Source: Bradyrhizobium sp. AZCC 1693 (GTDB lineage Bacteria > Pseudomonadota > Alphaproteobacteria > Rhizobiales > Xanthobacteraceae). Taken from it: DNA of 64,000 bases. The translations under genes and the position numbers were made by a program. Below, piece by piece: positions 1 through 11,289 of the stretch. A model generated the notes under the pieces. The model ran no database searches. It was not told the DNA's origin and saw nothing but the letters and a program-made list of their open reading frames with translations. The DNA lies in contig NZ_JAZHSD010000001.1 in the NCBI RefSeq assembly GCF_036924745.1, forward strand, positions 3,348,001-3,412,000, read 5' to 3'. Within the stretch, counting starts at the first letter, position 1, and each line of letters opens with the position of its first letter.

Positions 1-1724
1 TCGTTGCGGTCGATGGCGTGATGACGCAGCACATCGTCCAGCATCGCCAGCGCATGCCAGCGCGCATCGTCGCTCTCGCCCGGATCGATGCCGAGCGAGC
101 GCTTCAGCTCGAGATCGCCGAAGGAGCGCCAGCCGGCATAGGTCGAGAGATCGTGGGTGTTGAAGGTGACGAGCGCATTGGTCAAGTAGTGGTCGATATG
201 GCGGAACGAGCCGGCATCGTCGCGTTCGAACATCATCACGAGATACGACCAGATGCCCCAATCGGCGATCTGGTCGCGAAACCCTTCCGGCACGGTGCCG
301 AGGTCTTCGCCGATCACGACGCAGCGATTGGCAACGCTTTCCTCCGCGGTCACGGCCAACAGCGCCTCGAACGGCATCTGGACGTAGACGCCGTCGCGGG
401 CGCTGAAGCCTTGCGGCACCAAGTAGAGCCGCTTCAGCCCGAGCACATGGTCGAGACGGATCGCGCCGGCGTGGCGCATCGAGGCGCGCAGCATGTCGCG
501 GTAGGGCGCAAAGGACTCAAGCTCGAGCCCCACGGCATTGAAGCCGGCGAGGCCCCAGGTCTGGCCGGCGGTGTTGAGCGGATCGGGCGGCGCGCCGACG
601 CCGAGATGGCGGGAGATCGCAACCTGCTCGTTCCAGGCGTCGAAGCCGTCGGCCTGCACGCCGACCGCGACGTCGAGATAGAGCCCGACCTTCATGCCGA
701 GTTGCTTCGCCAGATCGGCGGCCGCCCCCAACTGCCGGTCGGCGGTCCATTGCACGAATTCGACGAACTCGATTTCGGAGGCGTCCGCGCCCTGGCGCAG
801 GGCAGCGCATCTGGCATCGTCCGGCTGCCGCCACGCTTCCGGCCATTCCCACCACGGCTTGCCGAATTTGCGCCGGAGCGCCTCGAAGCAGGCAAAGTGC
901 GACAGCAAGGCGCCGCGCTCGGCGCGGAAATTGTCAAAATCCTGTTGGCGGGCCGGCTTGGCGTTGGCCTTGAAGACAGCAAAGGCCCTGCGCAGCGCCC
1001 GCCATTTCAGACCGGCGACACCGACGTAATCGACGACATCGCCTGCCCGCAACGGCGCCAGCGCCGCGCTTGTTTCGGGATCGGGCTGAAATTCGGGCAG
1101 CTTTTCAACGTCGATATAGAGCGCGTTGAGAAACAACCGGCTGTTCGGCGAATACGGGCTGCAATCGCCCGGACGATCGTCGAACAGGGCATGCAGCGGA
1201 TTGAGGCCGACGCCGTCGGCGCCGAGATGATCGGCGAGTTCGATCAGGCGGGCGAGGTCGGTAAAGTCGCCCATGCCCCAGTTGCGGGCGGAGCGGACGC
1301 CGTAAAGCTGGACCGCGAGCAGCCAGCAACGGTCGAACTCGCCACCAAACGCCCTTTCCGGCGCCGAAATCAGCGGCACGTCTTCGGCGGTCGAGGCGTC
1401 GCTCACCTGAAGCCGGTAAACGCCATGTGGCAGGTCCCTGGGCCAGTCGATGGCGTGATCGGAGCTCTCGCCCTCGGCGATAAGCCCTGAGTCCGCAACG
1501 ATTTTCCACTCCACCGGAAGCCTGGCTGTAGCCGGGAGCTCGGTTCGCGACGGCCGCCCGGACCGGACCACCACGGGGTGGCCGACCAGCGGTCCCGGGG
1601 CCTGCGGCGGCAGGGCATCCAGGATGATTTTGAGCGCGGCGGCGTCCGTCACACGGCGGTGACCTTGTCCATCCAGGAATTCGGTCTGAATTCCCTGGGC
1701 TTTGGCTTGAGCAAAAAGGTCCAT
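1..1724 (-). CDS. malQ: 4-alpha-glucanotransferase (amylomaltase), 3' end cut by window edge
   Basis: Disproportionating enzyme that transfers alpha-1,4-glucan segments between maltodextrins in the cytoplasm (GH77 family knowledge). About 574 codons are present and the C-terminus lies beyond base 1. The reverse strand is open from the ATG at 1724 to the edge. Readable landmarks are the N-terminal MDLFAQAKAQGIQTEFLDGQ, then RNWGMGDFTDL, then GLNPLHALFDD (typical GH77 donor-site text), then MRHAGAIRLDHVLGL and VIGEDLGTVPEGF near the catalytic residues. It is divergent from the treS operon, and its putative promoter is an EcfG-like element at 1803-1827. Together with the neighbouring GlgX and TreYZ it would recycle short maltodextrins. 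The call is firm; only the missing end is unknown. Confidence 0.93.
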   Translation of the reverse strand, partial: MDLFAQAKAQGIQTEFLDGQGHRRVTDAAALKIILDALPPQAPGPLVGHPVVVRSGRPSRTELPATARLPVEWKIVADSGLIAEGESSDHAIDWPRDLPHGVYRLQVSDASTAEDVPLISAPERAFGGEFDRCWLLAVQLYGVRSARNWGMGDFTDLARLIELADHLGADGVGLNPLHALFDDRPGDCSPYSPNSRLFLNALYIDVEKLPEFQPDPETSAALAPLRAGDVVDYVGVAGLKWRALRRAFAVFKANAKPARQQDFDNFRAERGALLSHFACFEALRRKFGKPWWEWPEAWRQPDDARCAALRQGADASEIEFVEFVQWTADRQLGAAADLAKQLGMKVGLYLDVAVGVQADGFDAWNEQVAISRHLGVGAPPDPLNTAGQTWGLAGFNAVGLELESFAPYRDMLRASMRHAGAIRLDHVLGLKRLYLVPQGFSARDGVYVQMPFEALLAVTAEESVANRCVVIGEDLGTVPEGFRDQIADWGIWSYLVMMFERDDAGSFRHIDHYLTNALVTFNTHDLSTYAGWRSFGDLELKRSLGIDPGESDDARWHALAMLDDVLRHHAIDRN

Positions 1725-1802
1725 TCGGCACGTACTTTGCACGCAAACATCAAACCGATGTCGCGAAATTGTCCAATTACAGGAAGGAGATAGACGGTGT
1801 CT

Positions 1803-1835
1803 AACGCCCGGCTCCACCAACGGTTCCACTGGAAC
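1803..1835. promoter_or_regulatory. Divergent EcfG-type promoter region for malQ and treS
   Basis: The minus strand shows GGAAC (1827-1823), a 16-nt spacer, then CGTT (1806-1803). This is exactly the GGAAC-N16-CGTT pattern known for alphaproteobacterial EcfG general-stress sigma factors, about 70 nt upstream of malQ. The plus strand shows GGAAC at 1831-1835 with GATT after 16 nt, a weaker -10, facing treS. The two -35 boxes form a 15-bp palindrome GGTTCCACTGGAACC at 1822-1836. Promoter function is inferred. Confidence 0.6.
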
Positions 1836-1927
1836 CAAAGCGAGCCGAGCGGATTCTATCTTAGTCCGGAACGTCTCCCTTTCTGCAAACGAAACGGGGA
1901 CGTCATTTCCATGGCAGTGGCATCACC

Positions 1928-4900
1928 GTGAACAAAAAAGCGCAAACCGCCGACAGCTCCGACGCCGGCGTCTCCCTCCCTATCGACGGTACCTATCCGC
2001 TGGATCAAGGCGGAGGCCTCTTGCTGGATCGAAAGGAGGCGCCAGCCGCCGACACGGCTGCCGACGAGCTCTGGTACAAGGACGCGATCATCTATCAGCT
2101 GCACGTCAAGGCCTTCGCCGACAGCAACAATGACGGCATCGGCGACTTTGCCGGGCTGACCGAAAAACTGGGGTATCTGCAGGATCTCGGCGTCACCACG
2201 CTGTGGCTGTTGCCGTTCTATCCCTCCCCCGGCCGCGACGACGGCTATGACATCGCCGATTACGGCGACATCAACCCCGATTTCGGGACGATGAAGGATT
2301 TCCGCCGCTTCATCCAGGAGGCGAAAAAGCGCGGCCTGCGGGTCATCACCGAACTCGTCATCAACCACACGTCCGACCAGCACGACTGGTTCAAGCGCGC
2401 CCGCCGCTCCGACCCGAATTCCTCTGCCCGCAACTGGTATGTCTGGAGCGATACCGACCAGAAATACCAGGGTACGCGGATCATCTTCACCGACACAGAG
2501 AAATCGAACTGGACCTGGGATCCGGAAGCCGGCCAGTTTTACTGGCACCGATTCTTCTCGCACCAGCCGGACCTCAATTTCGACAATCCGCGCGTGGTGA
2601 GCGCGCTGGTGCAGGTGATGAAGCGCTGGCTCGACACCGGCGTCGACGGCTTCCGTCTCGACGCGATCCCCTATCTCTGCGAACGCGACGGCACCAACAA
2701 CGAGAACCTGCCCGAGACGCACACCATCATCAAGCGGCTGCGCAGCGAACTCGACGCCTACGCCAGGGGCAAGGTGCTGCTGGCCGAAGCAAATCAATGG
2801 CCGGAGGACGTGCAGGAATATTTCGGCCGCGGCGACGAATGCCACATGGCCTATCACTTCCCGCTGATGCCGCGCATCTACATGGCGATCGCGCAGGAAG
2901 ACCGCTTTCCGATCACCGACATCCTGCGCCAGACCCCTGATATTCCGGCCAACTGCCAATGGGCGCTGTTTCTGCGCAATCACGACGAACTGACGCTGGA
3001 AATGGTCACTGACGTCGAGCGCGACTATCTGTGGTCGACCTACGCCAACGATCCGCGTGCCCGCATCAATGTCGGCATCCGCCGCCGGCTGGCGCCGCTG
3101 ATGGACAATGACCGGCGCAAGATCGAACTGATGAACTCGCTATTGCTGTCGTTCCCGGGCACGCCGATCATCTATTACGGCGACGAGATCGGCATGGGCG
3201 ACAACATCTATCTCGGCGACCGCAACGGCGTCCGCACGCCGATGCAATGGACGCCGGACCGCAATGGCGGCTTCTCCCGCGCCGACCCGGCGCGGCTCTA
3301 CGCGCCGACCATCATGGATCCTGTCTATGGCTACGAGTCCGTCAATGTCGAGGCGCAGTCGCGTAGCCTCTCCTCGCTGCTCTCAGCCACCAAGCGGCTG
3401 ATCGCGGTTCGTAAATCCACCCTCGCCTTCGGCCGCGGCACCATGACGTTCATCCGCCCGGAAAACCGTTCGGTGCTGTGCTACGTGCGCCAATATCAGG
3501 GCGAAGTCATCCTGTGCGTCGCCAATCTGTCGCGATCGGCGCAGGCGACCGAACTCGACCTTTCCGCCTTCAAGGACCGCATCCCGCTGGAAATGCTCGG
3601 CCGCACCCGCTTCCCCGCGATCGGCGAACTGCCCTATATGATCACGCTCTCACCTTACGGCTTCTACTGGTTCGAGCTGCAGGAGCGCGACAAATCGGCG
3701 CCGGTGGTGCAGCGGGCCGTGCCCGAGTTCGAAACCCTGGTCGTGCCGCTGAACGCGACCTGGGTGTCGCTGGCGCGCGAACGCGGCGTGTTCGAGCGCG
3801 ACGTGCTTCCGGGACATCTGGCGCGCAGCCGCTGGTATCCGGAACGGTCACCCAAAGCGATTCGTCCGACCCTGACTTCGGCCATTCCGTTCTGCGACAT
3901 CGGCGACAACCGGCCATGGCTCGCCTTTTTCGAAACGACGCAGCGCGGCGTCACCACGCGCTACGTGCTGCCGATGCAGATCGAATGGGTGCGCTTCGAC
4001 CGCGAGCGCTACAATCCGCATGCGCTGGCCGCCGTTCGGCAAGGAGCCCGCGAAGGCACCCTGCTCGACGTCGCCACCGACCAGATCTTCATCTCGCTAT
4101 TGTTGCGCAACCTGCAGCAATCGTTGACGGTCGATGAGAGCGAACAGGGTCTGCGGCTCGAATTCCGGCCGACGGGCCGCTTCGGTGACAAGCCGATCCG
4201 GCAGCCCGAGCACATCCGCATCGTCGAGTCCGACCAGCCCCGCAGCACTGCCCTGGTGGATAACGACCATGTCGTCAAGATCTACCGGACGGTTCAGCCC
4301 GGCCCGAATCCCGAGATCGAGATCGGGCGCTTCCTCACCGATATAGTGAACTTTGCCAATACCCCGGCGCTGCTCGGCAGCGTCGAACTGGTCGAGGGCA
4401 ACGAGAAGAGCGCGGTCGGCGTCGTTCACGCCTTCGTCGCCAATCAGGGCGACCTCTGGACCGTGAGTGCGGCCTATCTCGATCGCTTCGTCGAGGAACA
4501 GCGCATCTTGGCAGCGAGCATGCACCCAGGCGAGCGCGAGGAAGAGATCCCCTATCTGCGCCACATGTCGCAGGCCGGGCGGCGCGTGGCCGAGTTGCAT
4601 GTTGCGCTCGCCAGCAACAGCGAGCTTGCCGAATTCGCGCCGGAGCCGACCGCACGCGACGACGTGCAACGCTGGATCGACGATGTGACGCTCTGCGCCG
4701 GGCGCGTGTTCGATGCGCTCAGGCATCGCCGGGAAACACTGAAGGAAGCCGACAGGGCGCTGGCCGATCAGGTGCTGGCGTTGCAGCCAACCCTGCCCGA
4801 TCGGCTCGAAAGGCTGCTGCCGCGCGAGCTCGACGCCGCCAGCATTCGTTGCCATGGCGACCTCGAACTCAGCCAGTTGCTGATCGTCAAGGACGATATC

Positions 4901-5314
4901 TTCATCGTCGACTTCGAGGGCGCGCCGCGGCGCACCATCGCCGAACGCCGGCGCAAGGCGCCGGCGGCGCGCGACGTCGCCAGCCTGATCCGCTCGATCG
5001 ATTATTCGGCAACCGCTGCCCTTGAGCGCGCGCTCAAAGTGGCCCACGATGAGCATGGCAAGCTCGGCGCGGCGCTTGGCGAGTGGCGCGACCGGGCGAC
5101 CGTCGCATTTTTCGCCGCCTACAGCGAAGCCATGGCCGATCAACGGCTGTGGCCGACCGATTCCAGGGCCGCCGAGGGCATATTGACCTTCTTCCTGCTC
5201 GAGAAGGCCCTGAACGAAATCGAATATGAATTGTTGTATCGGCCGGACTGGCTACGCATGCCTCTGACCGGAATCATCCGAACCTTGTCGCAACCGCCAT
5301 TCGAGGCCTCATGA
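1928..5314 (+). CDS. treS: Trehalose synthase fused to maltokinase (TreS-Mak)
   Basis: Bifunctional cytoplasmic enzyme: an N-terminal GH13 maltose/trehalose isomerase (about residues 45-590) and a C-terminal aminoglycoside-phosphotransferase-like maltokinase (about 620-1128) that makes maltose 1-phosphate. The GH13 nucleophile is in GFRLDAI (D245), the acid/base in [11 protein letters not shown] (E287), and the third acid in [10 protein letters not shown] (D353). The kinase half shows [12 protein letters not shown] (D978) followed by IVDFEGAP, the metal-binding motif. The length of 1128 aa matches TreS-Mak fusions. The start is GTG at 1928, because the in-frame options upstream are closed and the nearby ATG at 1911 stops after six codons. 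The stop overlaps glgB by 4 nt (ATGA). Maltose 1-phosphate normally feeds GlgE, which is not in this window. Confidence 0.95.
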   Translation: MNKKAQTADSSDAGVSLPIDGTYPLDQGGGLLLDRKEAPAADTAADELWYKDAIIYQLHVKAFADSNNDGIGDFAGLTEKLGYLQDLGVTTLWLLPFYPSPGRDDGYDIADYGDINPDFGTMKDFRRFIQEAKKRGLRVITELVINHTSDQHDWFKRARRSDPNSSARNWYVWSDTDQKYQGTRIIFTDTEKSNWTWDPEAGQFYWHRFFSHQPDLNFDNPRVVSALVQVMKRWLDTGVDGFRLDAIPYLCERDGTNNENLPETHTIIKRLRSELDAYARGKVLLAEANQWPEDVQEYFGRGDECHMAYHFPLMPRIYMAIAQEDRFPITDILRQTPDIPANCQWALFLRNHDELTLEMVTDVERDYLWSTYANDPRARINVGIRRRLAPLMDNDRRKIELMNSLLLSFPGTPIIYYGDEIGMGDNIYLGDRNGVRTPMQWTPDRNGGFSRADPARLYAPTIMDPVYGYESVNVEAQSRSLSSLLSATKRLIAVRKSTLAFGRGTMTFIRPENRSVLCYVRQYQGEVILCVANLSRSAQATELDLSAFKDRIPLEMLGRTRFPAIGELPYMITLSPYGFYWFELQERDKSAPVVQRAVPEFETLVVPLNATWVSLARERGVFERDVLPGHLARSRWYPERSPKAIRPTLTSAIPFCDIGDNRPWLAFFETTQRGVTTRYVLPMQIEWVRFDRERYNPHALAAVRQGAREGTLLDVATDQIFISLLLRNLQQSLTVDESEQGLRLEFRPTGRFGDKPIRQPEHIRIVESDQPRSTALVDNDHVVKIYRTVQPGPNPEIEIGRFLTDIVNFANTPALLGSVELVEGNEKSAVGVVHAFVANQGDLWTVSAAYLDRFVEEQRILAASMHPGEREEEIPYLRHMSQAGRRVAELHVALASNSELAEFAPEPTARDDVQRWIDDVTLCAGRVFDALRHRRETLKEADRALADQVLALQPTLPDRLERLLPRELDAASIRCHGDLELSQLLIVKDDIFIVDFEGAPRRTIAERRRKAPAARDVASLIRSIDYSATAALERALKVAHDEHGKLGAALGEWRDRATVAFFAAYSEAMADQRLWPTDSRAAEGILTFFLLEKALNEIEYELLYRPDWLRMPLTGIIRTLSQPPFEAS

Positions 5315-7458
5315 CCAAGCTGCCCGCCGAGGCCTATGCAATCATCGAAGGCAAGCATTCCGATCCGTTTCGCTATCTCGGCTTGCACAGCGAGGACGGC
5401 CACAGCGTGGTGCGCGCTTTCATCCCCGAAGCCTCCAATGTGGAGGCGGTCGGCGAGCACGGCGAGACGGCGCCGTTGCAACGGATTCACGATGCCGGGC
5501 TGTTTGCAGGCGCGCTGCCGAACGGCTCCAAACGCTATCAGCTCCGCGCCCGCTTCGGCGAAAACGTCGTCGATCTCGACGATCCCTACCGCTTCCCGCC
5601 CGTGCTCAGCGACTTCGATCTCTATCTGCTGGGCGAAGGCACCCACCGGCGGATCTACGACAAGCTCGGCGCGCATCCGATAACGCTCGATGGCGTCGAC
5701 GGCGTAGCGTTCGTGGTGCTGGCGCCGAACGCCAAGGCCGTCAGCGTGGTCGGCGATTTCAATTTCTGGAATGCGCTGAGACATCCGATGCGGGTGCGCG
5801 GCGTCGGTTATTGGGAACTGTTCGTGCCGCATGCCCGCGCCGGCGACCGCTACAAGTTCGACGTTACCGGACCCGACGGGCGTCATCTGCCGCTGAAATC
5901 CGATCCGGTGGCGTTTGCGGCGGAGATCCGGCCCTCAACGGCCTCGATCGTCGTCGACGAAAGCCGAATCCCGCATCCGCGCGCCGCGCCGTCGGGCATC
6001 AATGCGCTGGGCGCGCCGATCTCGATCTATGAGGTGCATCTCGGCTCCTGGCGGCGCAAGAACGGCAACGAATGGCTGAGCTATCGCGACCTTGCCGAAC
6101 AGCTTCCAGCCTATGCGAAGGATATGGGCTTCACCCATATCGAGTTTCTGCCCGTCAGCGAACATCCGTTCGACGGCTCCTGGGGCTATCAGCCGACCGG
6201 CCTGTATGCGCCGACCAGCCGGTTCGGCACACCCGAAGACTTTTCCGCTCTCGTCGATGCCTGCCATCGCGAGGGGATCGGCGTTTGGCTCGACTGGGTG
6301 CCCGGACACTTCCCCGATGACCCGCACGGGCTCGGCTATTTCGACGGCACCGCGCTCTACGAGCACGCCAATCCGCTGCAGGGCCGCCACCTCGACTGGG
6401 GCACGCTGATCTACAATTACGGCCGTACCGAAGTGGTGAACTTCCTGGTCTCCAACGCGCTGTTCTGGCTCGACCGCTACGGCGTCGATGGCCTGCGCGT
6501 CGATGCCGTCGCCTCGATGCTCTACCTCGACTACAGCCGGCCCGCCGGCGAGTGGATACCAAACCGGCTTGGCGGCCGGGAAAACCTCGAAGCCATCGAA
6601 TTCCTGCGCCGCTTCAACATCGAACTGTTCGGGCTCTTTCCGGAAGCCACCACGGCCGCGGAAGAATCCACCGCATGGCCGCAGGTCTCGCAGCCGGTCG
6701 AATATGGCGGGCTCGGCTTCGGCTTCAAATGGAACATGGGCTGGATGCACGACACGCTGAAATATATCGGCAAGGATCCGGTGTACCGGAAGCACCATCA
6801 CGGCGACGTCCTGTTCGGCCTGCATTACGCGTTTTCGGAGAATTTCATCCTGCCGCTGTCGCATGACGAAGTCGTTCACGGCAAACGCTCGATCCTCGGC
6901 CGCATGCCGGGCGACGCGTGGCAGCGGTTTGCAAACCTGCGCGCCTATTACAGCTTCATGTTCGGCCATCCCGGCAAGAAGCTGTTGTTCATGGGCTGCG
7001 AGTTCGGCCAGGAGCGCGAATGGAATCACGATCAGTCGCTGGACTGGCACCTGCTGGGGCAACAGCGGCACGCCGGCATCCAGAATCTGATCCGCGATCT
7101 CAACTGGCTCTATCGCAGCGTACCGGCGCTGCACGAGATGGATTGCAATCAGGCCGGATTTGAATGGGTCATCACCCATGATTCCGCCAACAACATCTTT
7201 GCCTGGCTACGCAAGGGATACGACGCGCATGCGCGCTGCCTCGTGGTCGTGAATTTTTCGCCGAACGTCTATCACAACTATCGCGTCCGGGTGCCGTTCG
7301 CCGGCAAGTGGAAGGAAGCGCTCAATTCCGACTCCGCGCATTATGGCGGCAGCAATGTCGGCAATGTCGGCGAAGTCCACACCCTGGAAGGCGGCATCCC
7401 CGAGCTCTCACTGACCCTTCCACCGCTGGCTGCGATCTTTCTCGTACCGGAAAGCTGA
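5311..7458 (+). CDS. glgB: 1,4-alpha-glucan branching enzyme
   Basis: Introduces alpha-1,6 branches into glycogen or the GlgE-pathway alpha-glucan. It has 715 aa, the usual GlgB length. The order is an N-terminal region of about 100 residues, a CBM48 domain ([20 protein letters not shown]), a GH13 barrel and an all-beta C-terminal domain. Catalytic residues visible are the nucleophile in [10 protein letters not shown] (D398), the acid/base in [11 protein letters not shown] (E451) and [12 protein letters not shown] for the third acid. It overlaps treS by 4 nt and ends 3 nt before glgX, so translation is probably coupled in one operon. Confidence 0.96.
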   Translation: MTKLPAEAYAIIEGKHSDPFRYLGLHSEDGHSVVRAFIPEASNVEAVGEHGETAPLQRIHDAGLFAGALPNGSKRYQLRARFGENVVDLDDPYRFPPVLSDFDLYLLGEGTHRRIYDKLGAHPITLDGVDGVAFVVLAPNAKAVSVVGDFNFWNALRHPMRVRGVGYWELFVPHARAGDRYKFDVTGPDGRHLPLKSDPVAFAAEIRPSTASIVVDESRIPHPRAAPSGINALGAPISIYEVHLGSWRRKNGNEWLSYRDLAEQLPAYAKDMGFTHIEFLPVSEHPFDGSWGYQPTGLYAPTSRFGTPEDFSALVDACHREGIGVWLDWVPGHFPDDPHGLGYFDGTALYEHANPLQGRHLDWGTLIYNYGRTEVVNFLVSNALFWLDRYGVDGLRVDAVASMLYLDYSRPAGEWIPNRLGGRENLEAIEFLRRFNIELFGLFPEATTAAEESTAWPQVSQPVEYGGLGFGFKWNMGWMHDTLKYIGKDPVYRKHHHGDVLFGLHYAFSENFILPLSHDEVVHGKRSILGRMPGDAWQRFANLRAYYSFMFGHPGKKLLFMGCEFGQEREWNHDQSLDWHLLGQQRHAGIQNLIRDLNWLYRSVPALHEMDCNQAGFEWVITHDSANNIFAWLRKGYDAHARCLVVVNFSPNVYHNYRVRVPFAGKWKEALNSDSAHYGGSNVGNVGEVHTLEGGIPELSLTLPPLAAIFLVPES

Positions 7459-7461
7459 CGC

Positions 7462-9534
7462 ATGCGATTGTCCGCGGGAAGCCCCACCCGCTTAGGTGCA
7501 AGCTGGGACGGACGGGGCACCAACTTTGCGCTGTTCTCGGCCAATGCGGAGAAGGTCGAGCTTTGCCTGTTCGACGGCCAGGGCCGCCGCGAACTCGAGC
7601 GGATCGAACTGCTCGAGCGCAACGAGGACGTCTGGCACGGCTATCTCAACGACGTCTCGCCCGGGCAACTCTACGGCTATCGCGTCCACGGCCCCTATGC
7701 GCCCGAGCGCGGCCACCGATTCAACGCCAACAAGTTGCTGCTCGATCCCTATGCCAGGCGGCTCGCCGGCCGGCTGGTGTGGAGCGACGCGCATTTCGGC
7801 TATCGAACGGGGAGCGCGCGCGAAGATCTCTCCTTCGACCGCCGCGACAATGCGCGCGGCATGCCGAAGGCAGTCGTGGTCGACGAGGCCTTCAACTGGG
7901 GACGTCGCGAGATGCGCCCCAACATTGCCTGGGAAGACACCATCATCTACGAGGCCCACGTCAAGGGCCTGACGCAGAAACGCGAGGGCGTGCCGCCGGG
8001 CCTGCGCGGCACCTATGGCGGACTGTGCTCGCCGGCGATGATCGACCATCTCAAACGGCTTGGCGTCACCACCATCGAACTGCTGCCGATCCACGGGCTG
8101 ATCGACGACCGGGTGCTGGTGGAAAGGAAGCTGTCGAACTACTGGGGTTACAACACGCTGGCGTTCTTTGCGCCGGAGCCGCGTTACGGGCAGGACAACG
8201 CGCTCGACGCGTTCCGGACCACGGTGGCGCGGCTGCATGACGCCGGCATCGAGGTGATGCTCGATGTGGTCTACAACCACACCGCCGAAGGCAATCATCT
8301 CGGCCCGACGCTGTCGTTCCGCGGCATCGACAACGCCTCCTATTACTGGCTCAACAAGGAAAACCCGCGCTACTACGATGACTTCACCGGCTGCGGCAGC
8401 TCGGTCAACCTCACCCATCCGCGCGTACTGCAGATGGTGATGGATTCGCTGCGCTACTGGGTCGAGGTCTGCCACGTCGATGGCTTCCGCTTCGACCTCG
8501 CCACCACGCTGGCGCGGATGCCGAACGGCTTCGACCGCAATTCCTCGTTTCTGACCGCGGTGCGGCAGGACCCGGTGCTGGCGACGGTGAAGCTCGTCGC
8601 CGAGCCGTGGGATCTCGGCATGGGCGGCTATCAGGTCGGCGCGTATCCGTCGCAATGGTCGGAATGGAACGACCGTTATCGCAGCGCAATGCGGCGCTAC
8701 TGGAGCGGCGAAGGCAGCCTGATCGGCGAAGTATCGCGCCGCATGACCGCCTCATCCGATCTGTTTCATCACGATAACCGCGCGACCCGCGCCAGCATCA
8801 ATCACATCACCGTCCATGACGGTTTCACGCTGGCCGATCTCTTCAGCTACAACGAGAAGCACAACGAGGCCAACGGCGAGGACAATCGCGACGGCTCCAA
8901 CGACAACCACGGCAATAATTGCGGCCATGAGGGCCCGACCAACGACACCGCGATCGTTGCGCTGCGCCGGCAGCTCCGCAAGAACCAGCTCGCCTGCCTG
9001 TTCCTCGCGCTGGGGACGCCGCTGATGCTGGCCGGCGACGAGGTCGGCAATTCGCAGAACGGCAACAACAACGCCTATTGCCAGGACAACGAGACCGGCT
9101 GGGTCGGCTGGGACAATCTCGGCAAGCAGGGCGACGACCTCACCGATTTCGTCGGCCACATGACCGCCCTGCGCCGGCGCTTCGCCCAGCTCCGCAGTCA
9201 GCGCTGGCTTGATGGACGGCGCAAGGACGGCTCCTATGGCGTGCTGTGGCTGACGCCGGCGGCCGAGGAAATGAAGGAAGCCGACTGGAATTTTCCGGAA
9301 GGCCGGTTCCTCGCCTATGTGCTCGCGCCGATGGAACAAGGGCAGGCGCCGATCTTTATCGTGCTGAACGCCGCACCCGAAGAGATCGCTTTCACATTGC
9401 CCCGGATGGCGGAATACAAGAACTGGCAGCAGGTGCTGAACACCACGGAGGCACAGACGGCCGCGGCCTTCGCATCGGGCTCTGAAACCAAGGCGCCACC
9501 GCGGTCGGTGCTTGCCTTTGCGGGCGCAGCATGA
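7462..9534 (+). CDS. glgX: Glycogen debranching enzyme (isoamylase type)
   Basis: Hydrolyses alpha-1,6 branches of limit dextrins, releasing linear maltodextrins that TreY and MalQ can use. It has 690 aa and starts at ATG 7462, 3 nt after glgB. The N-terminal CBM48-like stretch contains [18 protein letters not shown]. The GH13 barrel shows [11 protein letters not shown], the nucleophile in [12 protein letters not shown], the acid/base in [10 protein letters not shown] and the third acid in [12 protein letters not shown]. The length and the [12 protein letters not shown] segment fit the GlgX/TreX group. It overlaps treZ by 4 nt. Confidence 0.95.
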   Translation: MRLSAGSPTRLGASWDGRGTNFALFSANAEKVELCLFDGQGRRELERIELLERNEDVWHGYLNDVSPGQLYGYRVHGPYAPERGHRFNANKLLLDPYARRLAGRLVWSDAHFGYRTGSAREDLSFDRRDNARGMPKAVVVDEAFNWGRREMRPNIAWEDTIIYEAHVKGLTQKREGVPPGLRGTYGGLCSPAMIDHLKRLGVTTIELLPIHGLIDDRVLVERKLSNYWGYNTLAFFAPEPRYGQDNALDAFRTTVARLHDAGIEVMLDVVYNHTAEGNHLGPTLSFRGIDNASYYWLNKENPRYYDDFTGCGSSVNLTHPRVLQMVMDSLRYWVEVCHVDGFRFDLATTLARMPNGFDRNSSFLTAVRQDPVLATVKLVAEPWDLGMGGYQVGAYPSQWSEWNDRYRSAMRRYWSGEGSLIGEVSRRMTASSDLFHHDNRATRASINHITVHDGFTLADLFSYNEKHNEANGEDNRDGSNDNHGNNCGHEGPTNDTAIVALRRQLRKNQLACLFLALGTPLMLAGDEVGNSQNGNNNAYCQDNETGWVGWDNLGKQGDDLTDFVGHMTALRRRFAQLRSQRWLDGRRKDGSYGVLWLTPAAEEMKEADWNFPEGRFLAYVLAPMEQGQAPIFIVLNAAPEEIAFTLPRMAEYKNWQQVLNTTEAQTAAAFASGSETKAPPRSVLAFAGAA

Positions 9535-11285
9535 ATGACCGGCAATTCGGCCCATGTCTGGCAAACTACGGCACGCGGTTTCGGCTTTGGGCGCCGGCGG
9601 CGAGACGCGTCGAAATCATGCTGGAGCAACCGCACACGATGAAGCGCGGCGACGACGGCTGGTTCACGGCCGACATCGCCGGCGTGAAGGCCGGCGCGCG
9701 CTACAAATTCCGCATCGATGACGAGATCGACGTGCCGGATCCGGCATCGGCGTTTCAGCCCGATGATATTTTCGGCCCGAGCGAGGTGATCGATCATGAA
9801 GCCTATCGATGGCGCGCCGCGAACTGGCGCGGACGGCCGTGGCAGGAAGCCGTGATCGTCGAGGCCCATGTCGGCACCTTCACCAGGCAAGGCACCTACC
9901 GCACCATGATCGACCGGCTCGATCATCTCGCAGATACCGGCATCACCGCGCTGGAATTGATGCCGCTGGCGGACTTCGCCGGCTCCCGCAACTGGGGCTA
10001 TGACGGCGTCCTGTGGTACGCGCCCGACAGCGCCTACGGCCGCCCCGAAGATCTCAAGGCGCTGATCGACGCGGCGCATCAGCGCGGGCTGATGGTGATG
10101 CTCGACGTGGTCTATAACCATTTCGGTCCCGAAGGAAATTATCTCGGCCGCTATGCGCCTTCCTTCTTTACGGAAGCGCACACGCCCTGGGGCAGTGCGA
10201 TCGACTATCGCGTGAAAGAAGTCCGTGCGTTTGCGATCGAGAATGCGCTCTCCTGGCTGCGCGACTATCGCTTCGACGGGCTGCGGCTCGATGCCGTCAA
10301 CTCGATCGTCGAACCGGGCGGGTTGTCGCTGCTGCATGATCTCAGCGCCGCTGCCGGCCGGCTTGCGGCCGAAACCGGCCGCCATATTCACCTGGTGCTC
10401 GAGAATGGCGACAACCGCACCAGCGTTCTGGACGCTGGTCAGGATCCGCCGCAGGGAAAATATCGCGCGCAGTGGAACGACGACTATCATCACGCCTGGC
10501 GCGTGCTGATGACCGGCGAGAAGCAGGGTTATTATATCGACTACCAGCGCTCGCCGATCTCGGATATCGCGCGTTCGCTGTCATCCGGCTTCGTCTATCA
10601 GGGCGAGGTATCTACGTTCCGGCGCGGCAAGCGCGGCGAGCCGAGCGGTCATCTGGCGCCGACCGCCTTCGTCAACTTCCTGCAGAACCATGACCAGATC
10701 GGCAATCGCGCGCTCGGCGACCGTCTCGAAAGCTATGCGGATGCGCAAGCGATCGAAGCGGCGCTCGCCGTGCTGCTGCTGGCGCCGTCCATTCCTATGC
10801 TGTTCATGGGCGAGGAATGGGGCTCGAAGGCGCCCTTCCCGTTCTTCTGCGATTTCGACGGCGACCTCGCCGATGCCGTTCGCAAGGGCCGCCGCGCCGA
10901 ATATGCCTGGGCCTATGCGGAATTCGGCGACGAGGTACCGGACGCACTCGATCCTTCAACCCGCGACTCCGCCGTGCTTAACTGGAACGAGCGCGACGCG
11001 CTGGCGGCGCGAAAGCGGCTGACACTGGTGCGGGACCTGTTGAAGGTCCGCCGGCGAGAGATTGTCCCGCGGCTCGCGGGCGCCGCTTTCGGCGAGGCGC
11101 ACGCGGCCAACCGCTTGCTGACGGCTCATTGGCGGATGGGCGATGGCGCAACGCTTCGTCTCCTCGCCAACCTGTCGGACCAGGCCATCAGCCATGCGCC
11201 CGGGGTGCCTGTGGGAACCCTGATCTGGGGCAGCGAGTTGGGCGACAGCGTCCCGCCATGGACGGTGCTCTGGCGCATCGGATAG
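9531..11285 (+). CDS. treZ: Malto-oligosyltrehalose trehalohydrolase
   Basis: Second step of the TreYZ pathway: cleaves trehalose from the end of maltooligosyl-trehalose. It has 584 aa, close to the family norm. The N-terminal beta domain (FRLWAPAARRVEIML) precedes a GH13 barrel with [15 protein letters not shown], the nucleophile in GLRLDAVNSIV, the acid/base in HLVLENGDN and FLQNHDQIGNRALG. The acid/base segment LENGDN is characteristic of TreZ. Its ATG overlaps the glgX stop and it ends 4 nt before treY. The pairing with treY makes the assignment firm. Confidence 0.95.
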   Translation: MNDRQFGPCLANYGTRFRLWAPAARRVEIMLEQPHTMKRGDDGWFTADIAGVKAGARYKFRIDDEIDVPDPASAFQPDDIFGPSEVIDHEAYRWRAANWRGRPWQEAVIVEAHVGTFTRQGTYRTMIDRLDHLADTGITALELMPLADFAGSRNWGYDGVLWYAPDSAYGRPEDLKALIDAAHQRGLMVMLDVVYNHFGPEGNYLGRYAPSFFTEAHTPWGSAIDYRVKEVRAFAIENALSWLRDYRFDGLRLDAVNSIVEPGGLSLLHDLSAAAGRLAAETGRHIHLVLENGDNRTSVLDAGQDPPQGKYRAQWNDDYHHAWRVLMTGEKQGYYIDYQRSPISDIARSLSSGFVYQGEVSTFRRGKRGEPSGHLAPTAFVNFLQNHDQIGNRALGDRLESYADAQAIEAALAVLLLAPSIPMLFMGEEWGSKAPFPFFCDFDGDLADAVRKGRRAEYAWAYAEFGDEVPDALDPSTRDSAVLNWNERDALAARKRLTLVRDLLKVRRREIVPRLAGAAFGEAHAANRLLTAHWRMGDGATLRLLANLSDQAISHAPGVPVGTLIWGSELGDSVPPWTVLWRIG

Positions 11286-11289
11286 GAAA

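Noticed and set aside
18..1490. Long open frame on the plus strand at the left edge
   Set aside because: It is the antisense of malQ; its translation has no family likeness, whereas the reverse strand gives GH77 motifs throughout.
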